A DNA stretch of 64,000 nt from Marinibacterium anthonyi (GTDB taxonomy: Bacteria > Pseudomonadota > Alphaproteobacteria > Rhodobacterales > Rhodobacteraceae), in the NCBI GenBank assembly GCA_003217735.2, contig CP031585.1:4389501-4453500 (forward strand). The letters are read 5' to 3'. The stretch's first letter is position 1. Each line of letters opens with the position of its first letter. The notes under the pieces were generated by a model. The model made no database searches. It worked only from the letters and a program-made list of their open reading frames with translations, and had not been told where the DNA came from. Made by a program: the position numbers and the translations under genes. This document shows, piece by piece, positions 1-8,058 of this stretch.

Positions 1-405
1 CAGGCAGGCATGGAACATCCCGCCGATCAGCACGCCGGTGAACAGCGCGGCCAGCCCGTCGACGCCCTTGCCCGCCGCCAGCGGGATCATGATCGGCAGA
101 AAGGCGAATGACGTCCCCTGCACGATCGGCAGCGCCGCGCCGACCGGGCCGATGGTGATAGTCTGCAGCAGGGTCGCGATGCCGGCGAACAGCATGCACA
201 TCTGGATCATGTACAAAAGCTCGGGGAAGTCCGGCGAATTGGATCCGAACCCGAAGCCCGCCACCCCCGCGACGATGATCGCCGGGGTCACGTTGGAAAC
301 GAACATCGCCAGCACGTGCTGGATCCCCAGCGGGATCGCCTTGTGCAGCGGTGGCGTGTAATTTGGATCCCGAAGCTGTTCCGGCGTCCCGATGCTTTCT
401 GTCAT
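1..405 (-). CDS. NCS2 nucleobase (urate/xanthine) permease, N-terminal part
   Basis: This is the first 135 codons of an inner-membrane nucleobase:cation symporter; the rest lies beyond position 1. The translation begins MTESIGTPEQLRDPNYTPP, then shows the QHVLAMF segment, a hydrophobic stretch around VSNVTPAIIVAG, and the QGTSFAFLP segment typical of the xanthine/uracil permease family. The ATG at 403-405 is the only plausible start. It is the third gene of a minus-strand run after the allantoinase and ureidoglycolate genes, so uptake of urate, xanthine or allantoin is the likely role. Family membership is secure; the exact substrate is inferred from neighbours. Confidence 0.85.
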   Translation of the reverse strand, partial: MTESIGTPEQLRDPNYTPPLHKAIPLGIQHVLAMFVSNVTPAIIVAGVAGFGFGSNSPDFPELLYMIQMCMLFAGIATLLQTITIGPVGAALPIVQGTSFAFLPIMIPLAAGKGVDGLAALFTGVLIGGMFHACL

Positions 406-434
406 TGTCCCTGTGTCCTTGTTTTGGTGTCGTC

Positions 435-926
435 TTATCCTTCTGGCACCACCACCCGGTAGGGTTGGTCGAACCAGTGTTCCTCTAGGTTGGCGCCGTC
501 GCCGATCCGGTCCACCACCGCAAACAGCCCCGGCCCGTGCAGCGGCGTCAGCACCCCGTGCCAGGTGCCCCGGCGAAGGTTCACGCCCTGGCCCGGCAGC
601 GTCAGGAAGGCCTGCGGCAGGCCGGGCGTGCCGCCGTTGTCCGGGGCCACGACCACCAGGAAGGGCTGATGCGTCATCGGCAGGAAGGCCTGGGATCCGT
701 CCGGGTGCCGTTCGACCATGTCCAGCGTCAGGGGAAGGGTGCGCGGTTCGGCGTTGAACAGGCTGATCCCCGCCCGGCCATCGGCGAAATCCATCGCGGC
801 CCGGTCGTGGTAGCGCCCGCAAAGCCCCTGGTTGATGATCTTGTCGGGTGCGCCTTCGGTGTCCAGCACGTCGCCGAAGGGGGCAAAGGCGTCACGGGTC
901 AGGGGGCGGATGACGATGTCGGTCAT
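435..926 (-). CDS. allA: Ureidoglycolate lyase
   Basis: The 163-residue product matches AllA, which cleaves ureidoglycolate to glyoxylate and urea in the last step of allantoin breakdown. The N-terminus reads IVIRPLTRDAFAPFGDVL, typical of the family, and the conserved GTWHG segment of the cupin-like barrel is present near residue 120. The length is normal. The start codon overlaps the stop of the upstream allantoinase by 4 bp (ATGA), which indicates translational coupling. Together with PuuE-UraD, UraH and PuuD it completes the route from urate to glyoxylate; no allantoicase is seen in the window. Confidence 0.93.
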   Translation of the reverse strand: MTDIVIRPLTRDAFAPFGDVLDTEGAPDKIINQGLCGRYHDRAAMDFADGRAGISLFNAEPRTLPLTLDMVERHPDGSQAFLPMTHQPFLVVVAPDNGGTPGLPQAFLTLPGQGVNLRRGTWHGVLTPLHGPGLFAVVDRIGDGANLEEHWFDQPYRVVVPEG

Positions 927-2332
927 GGCAGGATCGCCTTCAGACGATGCAGCGCGATCCGTTCGACCTGCTTGCAGGCTTCGGCGAATTCGGTGTCGCG
1001 GTCATTGTCGACCCGCCGCTTGAAGGCGGCAATGATGCCCGCCTTGTCATGGTCGCGCACGGCGATGATGAAGGGAAAGCCGAACTTCTGCGTGTAGGCG
1101 TCGTTCAGGGCGGTGAATTCGGCCCGCTCCGCATCGGTCAGCAGGTCCAGCCCGGCCGAAGCCTGTTCCGCCGTCGAGTCCGCCGTCAGCCGCTTGGCCG
1201 CGGCCAGCTTGCCGGCCAGGTCGGGATGCGCCTTCAGCACCTCCAGCCGCATATCCTCGCCAGCCGACCGGAACACCCGGGCCAGCGCGTTCTGCAGGCC
1301 GACGGCGGTGTCATGGGCATACCCCAGCTCAAGCGCCCAGGCGCCTTCGGCGATCCAGGGCGAATGTTCGAAGATGCCGCCATAGGCCGCGACGAACGCG
1401 GCCTTGTCCATCTCGGACGGGCGCACGCGGTCCTGGGCGGGATGCACGCGGGCCCAGTGTTCGGCGATCTGCAGGCGCGTGGCGAACCAGACGCCTTCGT
1501 GGCCCTTCACGTAATCCAGGAACCGCTGCAGCGCCGCCGCGCGCCCCGGACGCCCCACCAGCCGGCAATGCAGGCCCAGCGACAGCATCCTGGGCGACCC
1601 CGCAAGGCCTTCGGCATAGAGCATGTCGAAGGAATCGCGCAGGTAGGCAAAGTACTGATCGCCCGAATTGAACCCCTGCGGCGTGGCGAATCGCATGTCG
1701 TTGGCGTCCAGCGTGTAGGGCACGATCAGCTGATCGCGGCCGGCGATCTTCTTCCAGTAGGGCAGATCGTCGTCATAGGTGTCGGCGACATAGGCAAAGC
1801 CGCCTTCCTCCGCCGCCAGGTCGACCGTGTTGATCGACGTCCGGCCCAGGTACCAGCCGCGCGGGCGTTCGCCCACGACCTCGGTGTGCAGGCGGATGGC
1901 CTCGTGCAGCATCGCCCGCTCGTCTTCGGCGGGCATGTCCTTGAACTCGATCCATTTCAGCCCGTGGCTGGCGATCTCCCAGTCGGCCTCCTGCATGGCG
2001 GCGACCTGTTCGGGGGATCGCGCCAGCGCGGTGGCCACGCCGTAGACCGTGACCGGAAGATCCTTCATCATCCGCCACAGCCGCCAGAACCCGGCGCGGG
2101 CGCCGTATTCATAAATGGATTCCATGTTCCAGTGCCGCTGGCCCGGCCATTGGGCGGCGCCGACGATCTCGGACAGGAATGCTTCGGATGCGGCATCGCC
2201 ATGCAGGATGTTGTTCTCGCCGCCCTCTTCGTAATTCACCACGATCTGAACGGCGATCTTCGCGCCGCCGGGCCATTGCGGATCGGGGGGTGTCGCGCCG
2301 TATCCGATCATGTCGCGGGGGTAACGGGTCAT
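923..2332 (-). CDS. puuE: Bifunctional allantoinase PuuE / OHCU decarboxylase UraD
   Basis: This is a fusion of two enzymes of urate breakdown. Residues about 1-300 are a polysaccharide-deacetylase-type allantoinase (PuuE family), with NYEEGGENN near the N-terminus. Residues about 305-470 are 2-oxo-4-hydroxy-4-carboxy-5-ureidoimidazoline decarboxylase (UraD), with segments such as HPDLAGKLA and FGFPFIIAVR. The fusion couples production of (S)-allantoin to its ring opening. I chose the ATG at 2330-2332 over the in-frame ATG at 2342-2344 because a GAGG lies about 8 bases upstream of it. The gene is first in a minus-strand operon with allA and the permease, and divergent from uraH. Confidence 0.93.
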   Translation of the reverse strand: MTRYPRDMIGYGATPPDPQWPGGAKIAVQIVVNYEEGGENNILHGDAASEAFLSEIVGAAQWPGQRHWNMESIYEYGARAGFWRLWRMMKDLPVTVYGVATALARSPEQVAAMQEADWEIASHGLKWIEFKDMPAEDERAMLHEAIRLHTEVVGERPRGWYLGRTSINTVDLAAEEGGFAYVADTYDDDLPYWKKIAGRDQLIVPYTLDANDMRFATPQGFNSGDQYFAYLRDSFDMLYAEGLAGSPRMLSLGLHCRLVGRPGRAAALQRFLDYVKGHEGVWFATRLQIAEHWARVHPAQDRVRPSEMDKAAFVAAYGGIFEHSPWIAEGAWALELGYAHDTAVGLQNALARVFRSAGEDMRLEVLKAHPDLAGKLAAAKRLTADSTAEQASAGLDLLTDAERAEFTALNDAYTQKFGFPFIIAVRDHDKAGIIAAFKRRVDNDRDTEFAEACKQVERIALHRLKAILP

Positions 2333-2474
2333 GGCGGGCCTCATTCGGTTTCATTCTGTTCTATTGCGCCCCAGCTTGGCGCATGGTCTGAATTCAACGG
2401 CAAGCGAAGAAAATGACAAGCGGTTGCGTAAATCGACGGCACCCGCGGCAGCAGATCGGAACGGAAGGACCCTC
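2333..2474. promoter_or_regulatory. Divergent promoter region between puuE and uraH
   Basis: About 140 bp separate the two arms of the urate-catabolism locus and must hold both promoters. The middle (2390-2440) is richer in A than its surroundings. I see no clear -35/-10 pair or convincing operator. No purine-responsive regulator gene lies within the window. Confidence 0.5.
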
Positions 2475-2828
2475 ATGGCCGGATATCTTACCACCCACGT
2501 GCTGGACACGGCCCGGGGTTGCCCGGCCAAGGACATCCAGGTCGAACTGTTCCGCATCGACGGCGACGACCGCCACCACCTGCGGACGTTGACCACCAAT
2601 CACGACGGGCGCACGGACACGCCGATCCTGCCCGAGGAAGAATTCGAGCCCGGCACCTACGAGCTGGTCTTTCACACCGGACCCTACCTGGACCGGACGG
2701 ACGTGCCGCCCGAAAGCCCGCGGTTCCTGAACAAGATCCCGATCCGCTTCGGCATGTCCGAACCGTCGCATTACCATGTGCCGCTGCTGCTTTCGCCCTT
2801 CGGCTATTCGACCTATCGCGGCAGCTGA
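2475..2828 (+). CDS. uraH: 5-hydroxyisourate hydrolase
   Basis: The 117-residue product is a transthyretin-like hydrolase that opens 5-hydroxyisourate, the product of urate oxidase, to OHCU. The family signatures are both visible: THVLDTARGCPA at the N-terminus and the terminal YRGS tetrapeptide, with the histidine of HYHVPLLLSP between them. The ATG at 2475 has a strong GGAAGGA ribosome site about 6 bases upstream; a longer in-frame reading from 2331 lacks one and is not family-like. It leads the plus-strand arm of the urate locus and precedes puuD by 182 bp. Confidence 0.96.
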   Translation: MAGYLTTHVLDTARGCPAKDIQVELFRIDGDDRHHLRTLTTNHDGRTDTPILPEEEFEPGTYELVFHTGPYLDRTDVPPESPRFLNKIPIRFGMSEPSHYHVPLLLSPFGYSTYRGS

Positions 2829-3010
2829 ACGCGGCGGGCAGCGGGCGAACGGGGTGGGTGGGCGGGCGTTCGGCCGCTGCCCTGCCCCGAAGGGGCATCA
2901 ACTGCCTCGATCATGGGCCAACCCGGGCTTGTCGCCCCTGCGGTGACGCATAAGGATTGATCCAGGTCCCCGAACCTCGGACAAGCAAGAACAACCAACA
3001 GGAGACCCTC

Positions 3011-4234
3011 ATGTTCGACATGCCCGTGCTGCTGGACTGGGCCAGCTTCGCGATACGCTGGCTGCACGTGATCACGGCCATCGCCTGGATCGGCTCGTCC
3101 TTCTATTTCATCGCGCTGGACCTCGGGCTGAACCGCAACATCCAGGGCCCCGCCGATGGCGAGGAATGGCAGGTGCATGGCGGCGGCTTCTATCACATCC
3201 AGAAGTACCTGGTGGCCCCCGACCAGATGCCCGACCACCTGACCTGGTTCAAATGGGAAGCCTATTCGACCTGGCTGTCGGGTGCGGCGCTGCTGATGGT
3301 GGTCTACTGGGCCGGGGCGGAATTGTTCCTGATCGACCAGTCCAAGGTCTTGCTGCCCGACTGGGCCGGCATCCTGATCTCGGCCGCGTCGCTGACGATC
3401 GGCTGGCTGGTCTATGACCGGCTGTGCAAATCGGGCCTGGCGGAAACACCGACGCGGCTGATGGTGATCCTGTTCGCGCTGCTGGTGGTGATGGGCTGGG
3501 GCTATACCCAGGTGTTCACGGGGCGGGCAATGATGCTGCACCTGGGCGCCTTCACCGCCACGATCATGACGGCGAACGTGTTCTTCATCATCATCCCCAA
3601 CCAGAAGATCGTGGTCGAGGATCTGCAGGCGGGCCGCACGCCCGACCCGAAATACGGCCAGATCGCCAAGCTGCGGTCGCTGCACAACAACTACCTGACC
3701 CTGCCGGTCATCTTCCTGATGCTGTCCAACCACTACCCGCTGGCCTTCGCCACCCAGTACAACTGGATCATCGCGGCGCTGGTCTTCCTGATGGGCGTGA
3801 CAATCCGGCATTTCTTCAACACGACGCACGCCCGCAAGGGCACGCCTTGGTGGACCTGGGCCGTGACCGTGGCGCTGTTCCTGGCCATCGTCGCCCTGTC
3901 CGTCGCCGGCCGCCCCACCGCCGGGCTTGAGGACAACACCGCCGCCCTGCCCCCGCAGGCCGCACGCTTTGCCTCGGCCGAGGGGTTCGAGGACGTGACC
4001 GACATCGTGGTGGGCAATTGTTCCATGTGCCACGCCCGCGAACCGCTGTGGGAGGGCATGATCCACGCCCCCCGCGGCGTCTACCTGGAAACGCCGGACG
4101 ACATCGCGCTGCACGCGAAACAGATCTACCTGCAAGCGGGGATGAGCCAGGCGATGCCGCCCGCCAACCTGACCTTCATGGATCCCGAAACCCGCGCGAT
4201 CCTGGTGCGCTGGTACGAGGACGCCGAAGGCTGA
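3011..4234 (+). CDS. puuD: Membrane urate oxidase with C-terminal cytochrome c domain
   Basis: PuuD oxidises urate to 5-hydroxyisourate and passes electrons to the respiratory chain. The 407-residue product has about eight hydrophobic segments in residues 1-305 (for example the start at WASFAIRWLHVITAIAWIG), followed by a soluble domain with a haem c site CSMCH at about 337-341 and a distal methionine candidate in the SQAMPP segment. This architecture distinguishes PuuD from soluble uricase. The start at 3011 has CAGGAGA six bases upstream. With UraH, UraD, PuuE and AllA in the same locus the function is well supported. Confidence 0.95.
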   Translation: MFDMPVLLDWASFAIRWLHVITAIAWIGSSFYFIALDLGLNRNIQGPADGEEWQVHGGGFYHIQKYLVAPDQMPDHLTWFKWEAYSTWLSGAALLMVVYWAGAELFLIDQSKVLLPDWAGILISAASLTIGWLVYDRLCKSGLAETPTRLMVILFALLVVMGWGYTQVFTGRAMMLHLGAFTATIMTANVFFIIIPNQKIVVEDLQAGRTPDPKYGQIAKLRSLHNNYLTLPVIFLMLSNHYPLAFATQYNWIIAALVFLMGVTIRHFFNTTHARKGTPWWTWAVTVALFLAIVALSVAGRPTAGLEDNTAALPPQAARFASAEGFEDVTDIVVGNCSMCHAREPLWEGMIHAPRGVYLETPDDIALHAKQIYLQAGMSQAMPPANLTFMDPETRAILVRWYEDAEG

Positions 4235-4249
4235 CACCCGGGGGGAGCG

Positions 4250-4849
4250 ATGATCATCGTCCTGAACGGCTATCCCGGCACCGGCAAGCTGACCATCGGG
4301 CGGGCCCTGGCGGACAGGATGAAGGGCCGCCTGCTGGACATCCATTCCGTCTACATCCATTCCGTCTACAACATCGCCTTCGCGCTGACCGAATTCCGCA
4401 GCCCTGAATTCCGCGAAGCCGTCGAACGGGTCGAGGCCATCGCCCATGACCTGATCCTGAAACGCCCCCCGGACGAACCCATCATCCTGACCACCGTCTT
4501 GACCGCCGTCTTGACCGCCGTCTTGACCGCCGTTTCGGCCGGCGACAACGCATGGGGCCGGGCGGAATGGGCCCGGATGCAGACATTGGGCGCGCGGCGC
4601 CCGCCCTTCTGTGTCGTCCACGTGCACTGCGCGCTTGACGAAAACATCCGCCGCATCACTTCGCCGGGCCGGCAGGCCTCGCGCAAGCCGGTGGATGCGC
4701 AGATGGCGCGCCGCAACCACGCCGGGGCCAGGCCGCTGATGGGGGACGACGCCACGCATCTGCTGCGGCTGGACACCACGGAGCTTGGCGCCGATGCCGC
4801 GGCCCAGGCGATCGCGGCCTGGGCGCTGGACCGCCCGGCCCGGGCATAG
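4250..4849 (+). CDS. P-loop kinase-like ATPase with in-frame tandem repeats
   Basis: This 199-residue protein begins MIIVLNGYPGTGKLTIGRAL, giving a clean Walker A motif (GYPGTGK, about residues 7-13). The overall look is that of small AAA/shikimate-kinase-like phosphotransferases, but I cannot name the substrate. Two in-frame tandem repeats stand out: a 15-bp unit duplicated at 4338-4367 (HSVYI-HSVY) and a 12-bp unit repeated three to four times at 4493-4540 (TVLTAVLTAVLTAV). The gene follows puuD by 15 bp and may be in the same transcript, although a link to urate catabolism is not evident. Confidence 0.75.
   Translation: MIIVLNGYPGTGKLTIGRALADRMKGRLLDIHSVYIHSVYNIAFALTEFRSPEFREAVERVEAIAHDLILKRPPDEPIILTTVLTAVLTAVLTAVSAGDNAWGRAEWARMQTLGARRPPFCVVHVHCALDENIRRITSPGRQASRKPVDAQMARRNHAGARPLMGDDATHLLRLDTTELGADAAAQAIAAWALDRPARA
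4338..4367 (+). repeat. Tandem 15-bp duplication inside the kinase gene
   Basis: The 15-base unit ACATCCATTCCGTCT occurs twice in a row with no mismatch. It adds five residues (HSVYI) without changing frame, which is the signature of replication slippage or recent duplication. Confidence 0.9.
4493..4540 (+). repeat. Tandem 12-bp repeats inside the kinase gene
   Basis: A 12-base unit (GCCGTCTTGACC) is repeated: the first copy differs at one base, two are exact and a fourth is degenerate. Each unit encodes four residues (AVLT), so copy-number change would keep the frame. Confidence 0.9.
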
Positions 4850-4993
4850 GGGCCGGCGCGCCACAATCGGCACAACTTCCCCGACAGCCGTGCAAATTTC
4901 GCTTCCTCGATACGGGATGCCCGTGCCAAACATGATCAACTGGCGAGCGATCAAATCGCACCGCAGAATCCAGAAGGGGAGCGGCGGGCGCAC

Positions 4994-6061
4994 ATGCGTC
5001 TTCCAGCATTGGCCATCCGGCCCGGCAAGAGGGTCCGACACGCCACACGGCATGTCCTGCAGGTCGCGCTGCTTTTGCTGCTGTGCCTGTCCGGCGCGGC
5101 CCGCGCCTGCACCCTGCCCGACAATTACCTGTCCGATGTCCGCCCCGGCCTGACCGGCGAACCCACCGCGGTGTCGCTGGGCATCGGCATGACCGACGTG
5201 CTGGGGGTCGATGACGTCAACCAGCAGATGGATATCGATTTCTTCGTCCGGATGGACTGGGTCGATCCGCGCCTGGCCACCCTGACCGGCTGCCGCTTTC
5301 CGGTGACCGAGGTCTGGTTCCCCGAGATCTACATCCTCAATTCTTCGAAACTGACCCAGAAGCGGCGCAATGCCCGCAATGACGTGTCGGTCGAGGCGGG
5401 CGGGCGGGTTGTCTATGTCAACCGCCTGACCGGCGAGGTGTCGACCTATCACAACCTCGCCCGCTTTCCCTTCGACACCCAGATCTTCGAGATCGAGGTG
5501 TCGGTGCCGGAATCCAGCGTGACCGAGATCGTGTTGCAGCCGAATTACGAACGCACCTGGCTGGGCGACAAGCTGAACATCGAGGGTTGGGATTTCCAGT
5601 CGATCCAGATGGACGTGGCCGACACCTACCTGGATCAGCTGCAGCAAACCGTGTCGGTGGCGACGGTCAAGCTGAACGCGGCGCGCAAGTCGAACTATTA
5701 CATCTACCGGGTCCTGCTGCTGCTGACGATCGTGGTGGCCATGTCCTGGGTGATCTTCTGGGTGCCGCCCGGACGCTACGAATTCCAGATCGGCATCTGC
5801 GCCACGGCGATGCTGACCACCATCGCCTTCAACTTCTCGGTCTCCTCGGTCCTGCCGCGGGTCGCCTATCTGACGGTGATGGACCGGCTGGTCATCTGGG
5901 CCGTCGTGCTGATTTTCCTGGCAACCGTGCAGGCCCTGATCACCGCGCGGCTGATCGTCAACGAACGCGAAAAGCTGGCGCTGAGATTCGATCACATCTC
6001 GCGCTACCTGTTTCCGACGCTTTTCTTCGCCGGATGGTACCTGATCATCGTGGTCCTGTGA
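4994..6061 (+). CDS. Prokaryotic pentameric ligand-gated ion channel (Cys-loop superfamily)
   Basis: The 355-residue product resembles bacterial homologues of nicotinic/GABA-type receptors such as GLIC and ELIC. A signal peptide (about 1-38) precedes a beta-rich ligand-binding domain with the WFPE segment (about 109-112) and the conserved FPFDTQ of the Cys-loop region (about 158-163), which lacks the flanking disulphide cysteines as in other bacterial members. Four membrane helices follow: about 234-256, 262-287 (pore-lining, ATAMLTTIAFNFSVSS), 293-318 and 338-355. The short loop between helices 3 and 4 is typical of bacterial members. The gene stands alone, with an upstream gap of about 145 bp. 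Ligand and ion selectivity cannot be read from the sequence. Confidence 0.9.
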   Translation: MRLPALAIRPGKRVRHATRHVLQVALLLLLCLSGAARACTLPDNYLSDVRPGLTGEPTAVSLGIGMTDVLGVDDVNQQMDIDFFVRMDWVDPRLATLTGCRFPVTEVWFPEIYILNSSKLTQKRRNARNDVSVEAGGRVVYVNRLTGEVSTYHNLARFPFDTQIFEIEVSVPESSVTEIVLQPNYERTWLGDKLNIEGWDFQSIQMDVADTYLDQLQQTVSVATVKLNAARKSNYYIYRVLLLLTIVVAMSWVIFWVPPGRYEFQIGICATAMLTTIAFNFSVSSVLPRVAYLTVMDRLVIWAVVLIFLATVQALITARLIVNEREKLALRFDHISRYLFPTLFFAGWYLIIVVL

Positions 6062-6231
6062 TCACAGCGCCCTAGGTCCCCGGGCGGGGCCGTCTTGACC
6101 ATCCGGGGCAGACCCCCCAAACCCGGCGAACAATCGCGCAACAGCAGCAGGCTAATTTCCGGGACGCGCCATTAAGCGTTAACGCGGCTGCGCGGGTTTG
6201 ATAAAACCGGGAGGTAAAGAGGGGACATGAT

Positions 6232-8058
6232 GTGGGTTCGGGCGGCGTGACAACCAGACTTTCGAACGGGCGCCGGTTCCGGCTTGCCCTTGCAATCGCG
6301 CTGGTGCCGGCCCTGGCCCCCAGCTTTGCACCGGCCTTCGAGGCCAAGCTGAGCACCGACGGCGGTCCGGAACGGTTGGAAAAGCGGCTGAGTTCAGGTT
6401 CGCTTTCGGTCACCCTGGCCGATGACGACAAGACCGAACACACATCCAGCGAGATCCTGGCCGCCGCGCGGTCCGATTACGCCACCCTGATCAGCCTGCT
6501 GTACGACGCCGGTTACTTCGGACCCGAAATCCACATCCTCGTCGATGGCCGCGAAGCCGCTTCGATCCCGCCGCTGGAAGCGCCGAAGGCGATCAGCCGC
6601 GTGGATATCCGGGTCACGCCCGGCCGTCTGTTTACCTTCGGCAAGGCGGACATCGGTCCGCTGGCCCCCGACACCGAACTGCCCGAGGGTTTTCGCACCG
6701 GCCAGCCGGCGCAGACGACGGTCGTCCGCAACGCCGCCATCACCTCGATCAACGCCTGGCGCAGCGATGGCCACGCCAAGGCCGACCTCAAGGGGCAGAA
6801 CATCGTCGCCGACCACCCCAACGCCGTGCTGGACGTCGAGGTCGACCTGCTGCCGGGACCCCGGCTGGATTTCGGCGCGCTGACCGTGACGGGCAACCAG
6901 AATGTGCGCACCGATGCCATCCTGCGCATCGCCGGCTATCCCGAAGGCGAACAATTCGACCCGGCCGAGCTGGACCTTGTCGCCAGCCGCCTGCGCCGCA
7001 CCGGGGCGTTTTCGTCCGTCACCGTGCGCGAGGCCGATACCCCCACCGCCGACGACACGCTGCCCATCGGCATCGTGGTCGGCGAACAGCCCAAGCGTCG
7101 CCTGTCGGCCGGTATCGAACTGTCGTCGGACGACGGGGTGAAGCTTTCGGGCTCGTGGATCCACCGCAACCTGTTCGGCGGGGCCGAGCGGCTGAAGATC
7201 GACGCCGAGACCGGCACCGATTATTCCTCGGGCGGGTTCGACGGCAAGCTGCGGTTCCGGCTGGACCGGCCGGCGTTCTTCGGCACCGACAACGACCTGT
7301 TCTACTTCGGCGGCATCGAATACCTGGACGAACCGCATTACACCGCCGTCAACCTCGACCTCGGGGCCGGTATCCGCCGCGTGTTCAGCGAGGACCTGAT
7401 CGGTGAAACCTCGTTCGGGCCGTTCTATTCGACCGTCGACGACGCCTATGGAGACGGGCGCGAATTCCACCAGATCCGCTTTCCCTCGCGGCTGGAACTG
7501 GACAAGCGCGACGATCCGGTCAACGCGACCAAGGGCTATTACCTGCGCACCGACCTGACGCCCTTTGTCGGGCTCGACGGGACCGACAGCGGCGCGCGCG
7601 CGCTGGTCGACGGGCGGTCCTATTTCGCGGTCAGCGACAAGATCGTCCTGGCCGGCCGCGCACAGCTGGGCTCGGTCGTGGGCTCGACGCTGGAAGGCAC
7701 CAACCCCGACCTGCTGTTCTTCTCGGGCGGCGCCGATACGGTTCGCGGCCAACCCTATGAATCCCTTGGCATTCCGGTAGGCGACGACATCGCCGGCGCC
7801 CGGTCCTTCCTGGGCTTGTCCGCCGAAGTCCGCACCCGCGTGACCACCGCCATCACCGTCGTCGGCTTCTACGATTTCGGCATGGTCGGCCCCAACAGCT
7901 TCATCGACCAGGACAATGAAAGCCAGTCCGGTGCCGGGCTGGGCGTGCGCTATGGCCTTGCCGGCATCGGCGCGCTCAGGGTCGACGTGGCCTATCCGGT
8001 CAGCGGCGACACCGGCGAGGGGCTGCAATTCTACATCGGGATCGGACAGGCGTTTTGA
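6232..8058 (+). CDS. tamA: TamA, Omp85-family outer-membrane assembly factor
   Basis: TamA is the outer-membrane barrel of the translocation and assembly module. The 608-residue product has an N-terminal signal-like segment (hydrophobic LALAIALVPALAPSFAPA), POTRA-like domains in about residues 30-260 (for example GPRLDFGALTVTGNQNVRTD), and a C-terminal 16-strand-type barrel ending in the aromatic residue F (IGIGQAF). The GTG at 6232 is taken as start because GAGGGG lies seven bases upstream; GTG at 6247 is an alternative. Two ATGs at 6227 and 6230 read a different frame and stop at 6250. tamB overlaps its stop codon, the standard pairing. Confidence 0.93.
   Translation: MGSGGVTTRLSNGRRFRLALAIALVPALAPSFAPAFEAKLSTDGGPERLEKRLSSGSLSVTLADDDKTEHTSSEILAAARSDYATLISLLYDAGYFGPEIHILVDGREAASIPPLEAPKAISRVDIRVTPGRLFTFGKADIGPLAPDTELPEGFRTGQPAQTTVVRNAAITSINAWRSDGHAKADLKGQNIVADHPNAVLDVEVDLLPGPRLDFGALTVTGNQNVRTDAILRIAGYPEGEQFDPAELDLVASRLRRTGAFSSVTVREADTPTADDTLPIGIVVGEQPKRRLSAGIELSSDDGVKLSGSWIHRNLFGGAERLKIDAETGTDYSSGGFDGKLRFRLDRPAFFGTDNDLFYFGGIEYLDEPHYTAVNLDLGAGIRRVFSEDLIGETSFGPFYSTVDDAYGDGREFHQIRFPSRLELDKRDDPVNATKGYYLRTDLTPFVGLDGTDSGARALVDGRSYFAVSDKIVLAGRAQLGSVVGSTLEGTNPDLLFFSGGADTVRGQPYESLGIPVGDDIAGARSFLGLSAEVRTRVTTAITVVGFYDFGMVGPNSFIDQDNESQSGAGLGVRYGLAGIGALRVDVAYPVSGDTGEGLQFYIGIGQAF

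Noticed and set aside
2813-5995. Antisense ORF of 1,060 codons on the minus strand across puuD and the ion channel gene
   Set aside because: It is a high-GC shadow frame: composition is dominated by R, G, Q, H and P, it resembles no family, and both strands cannot code there given the clear PuuD and channel proteins.
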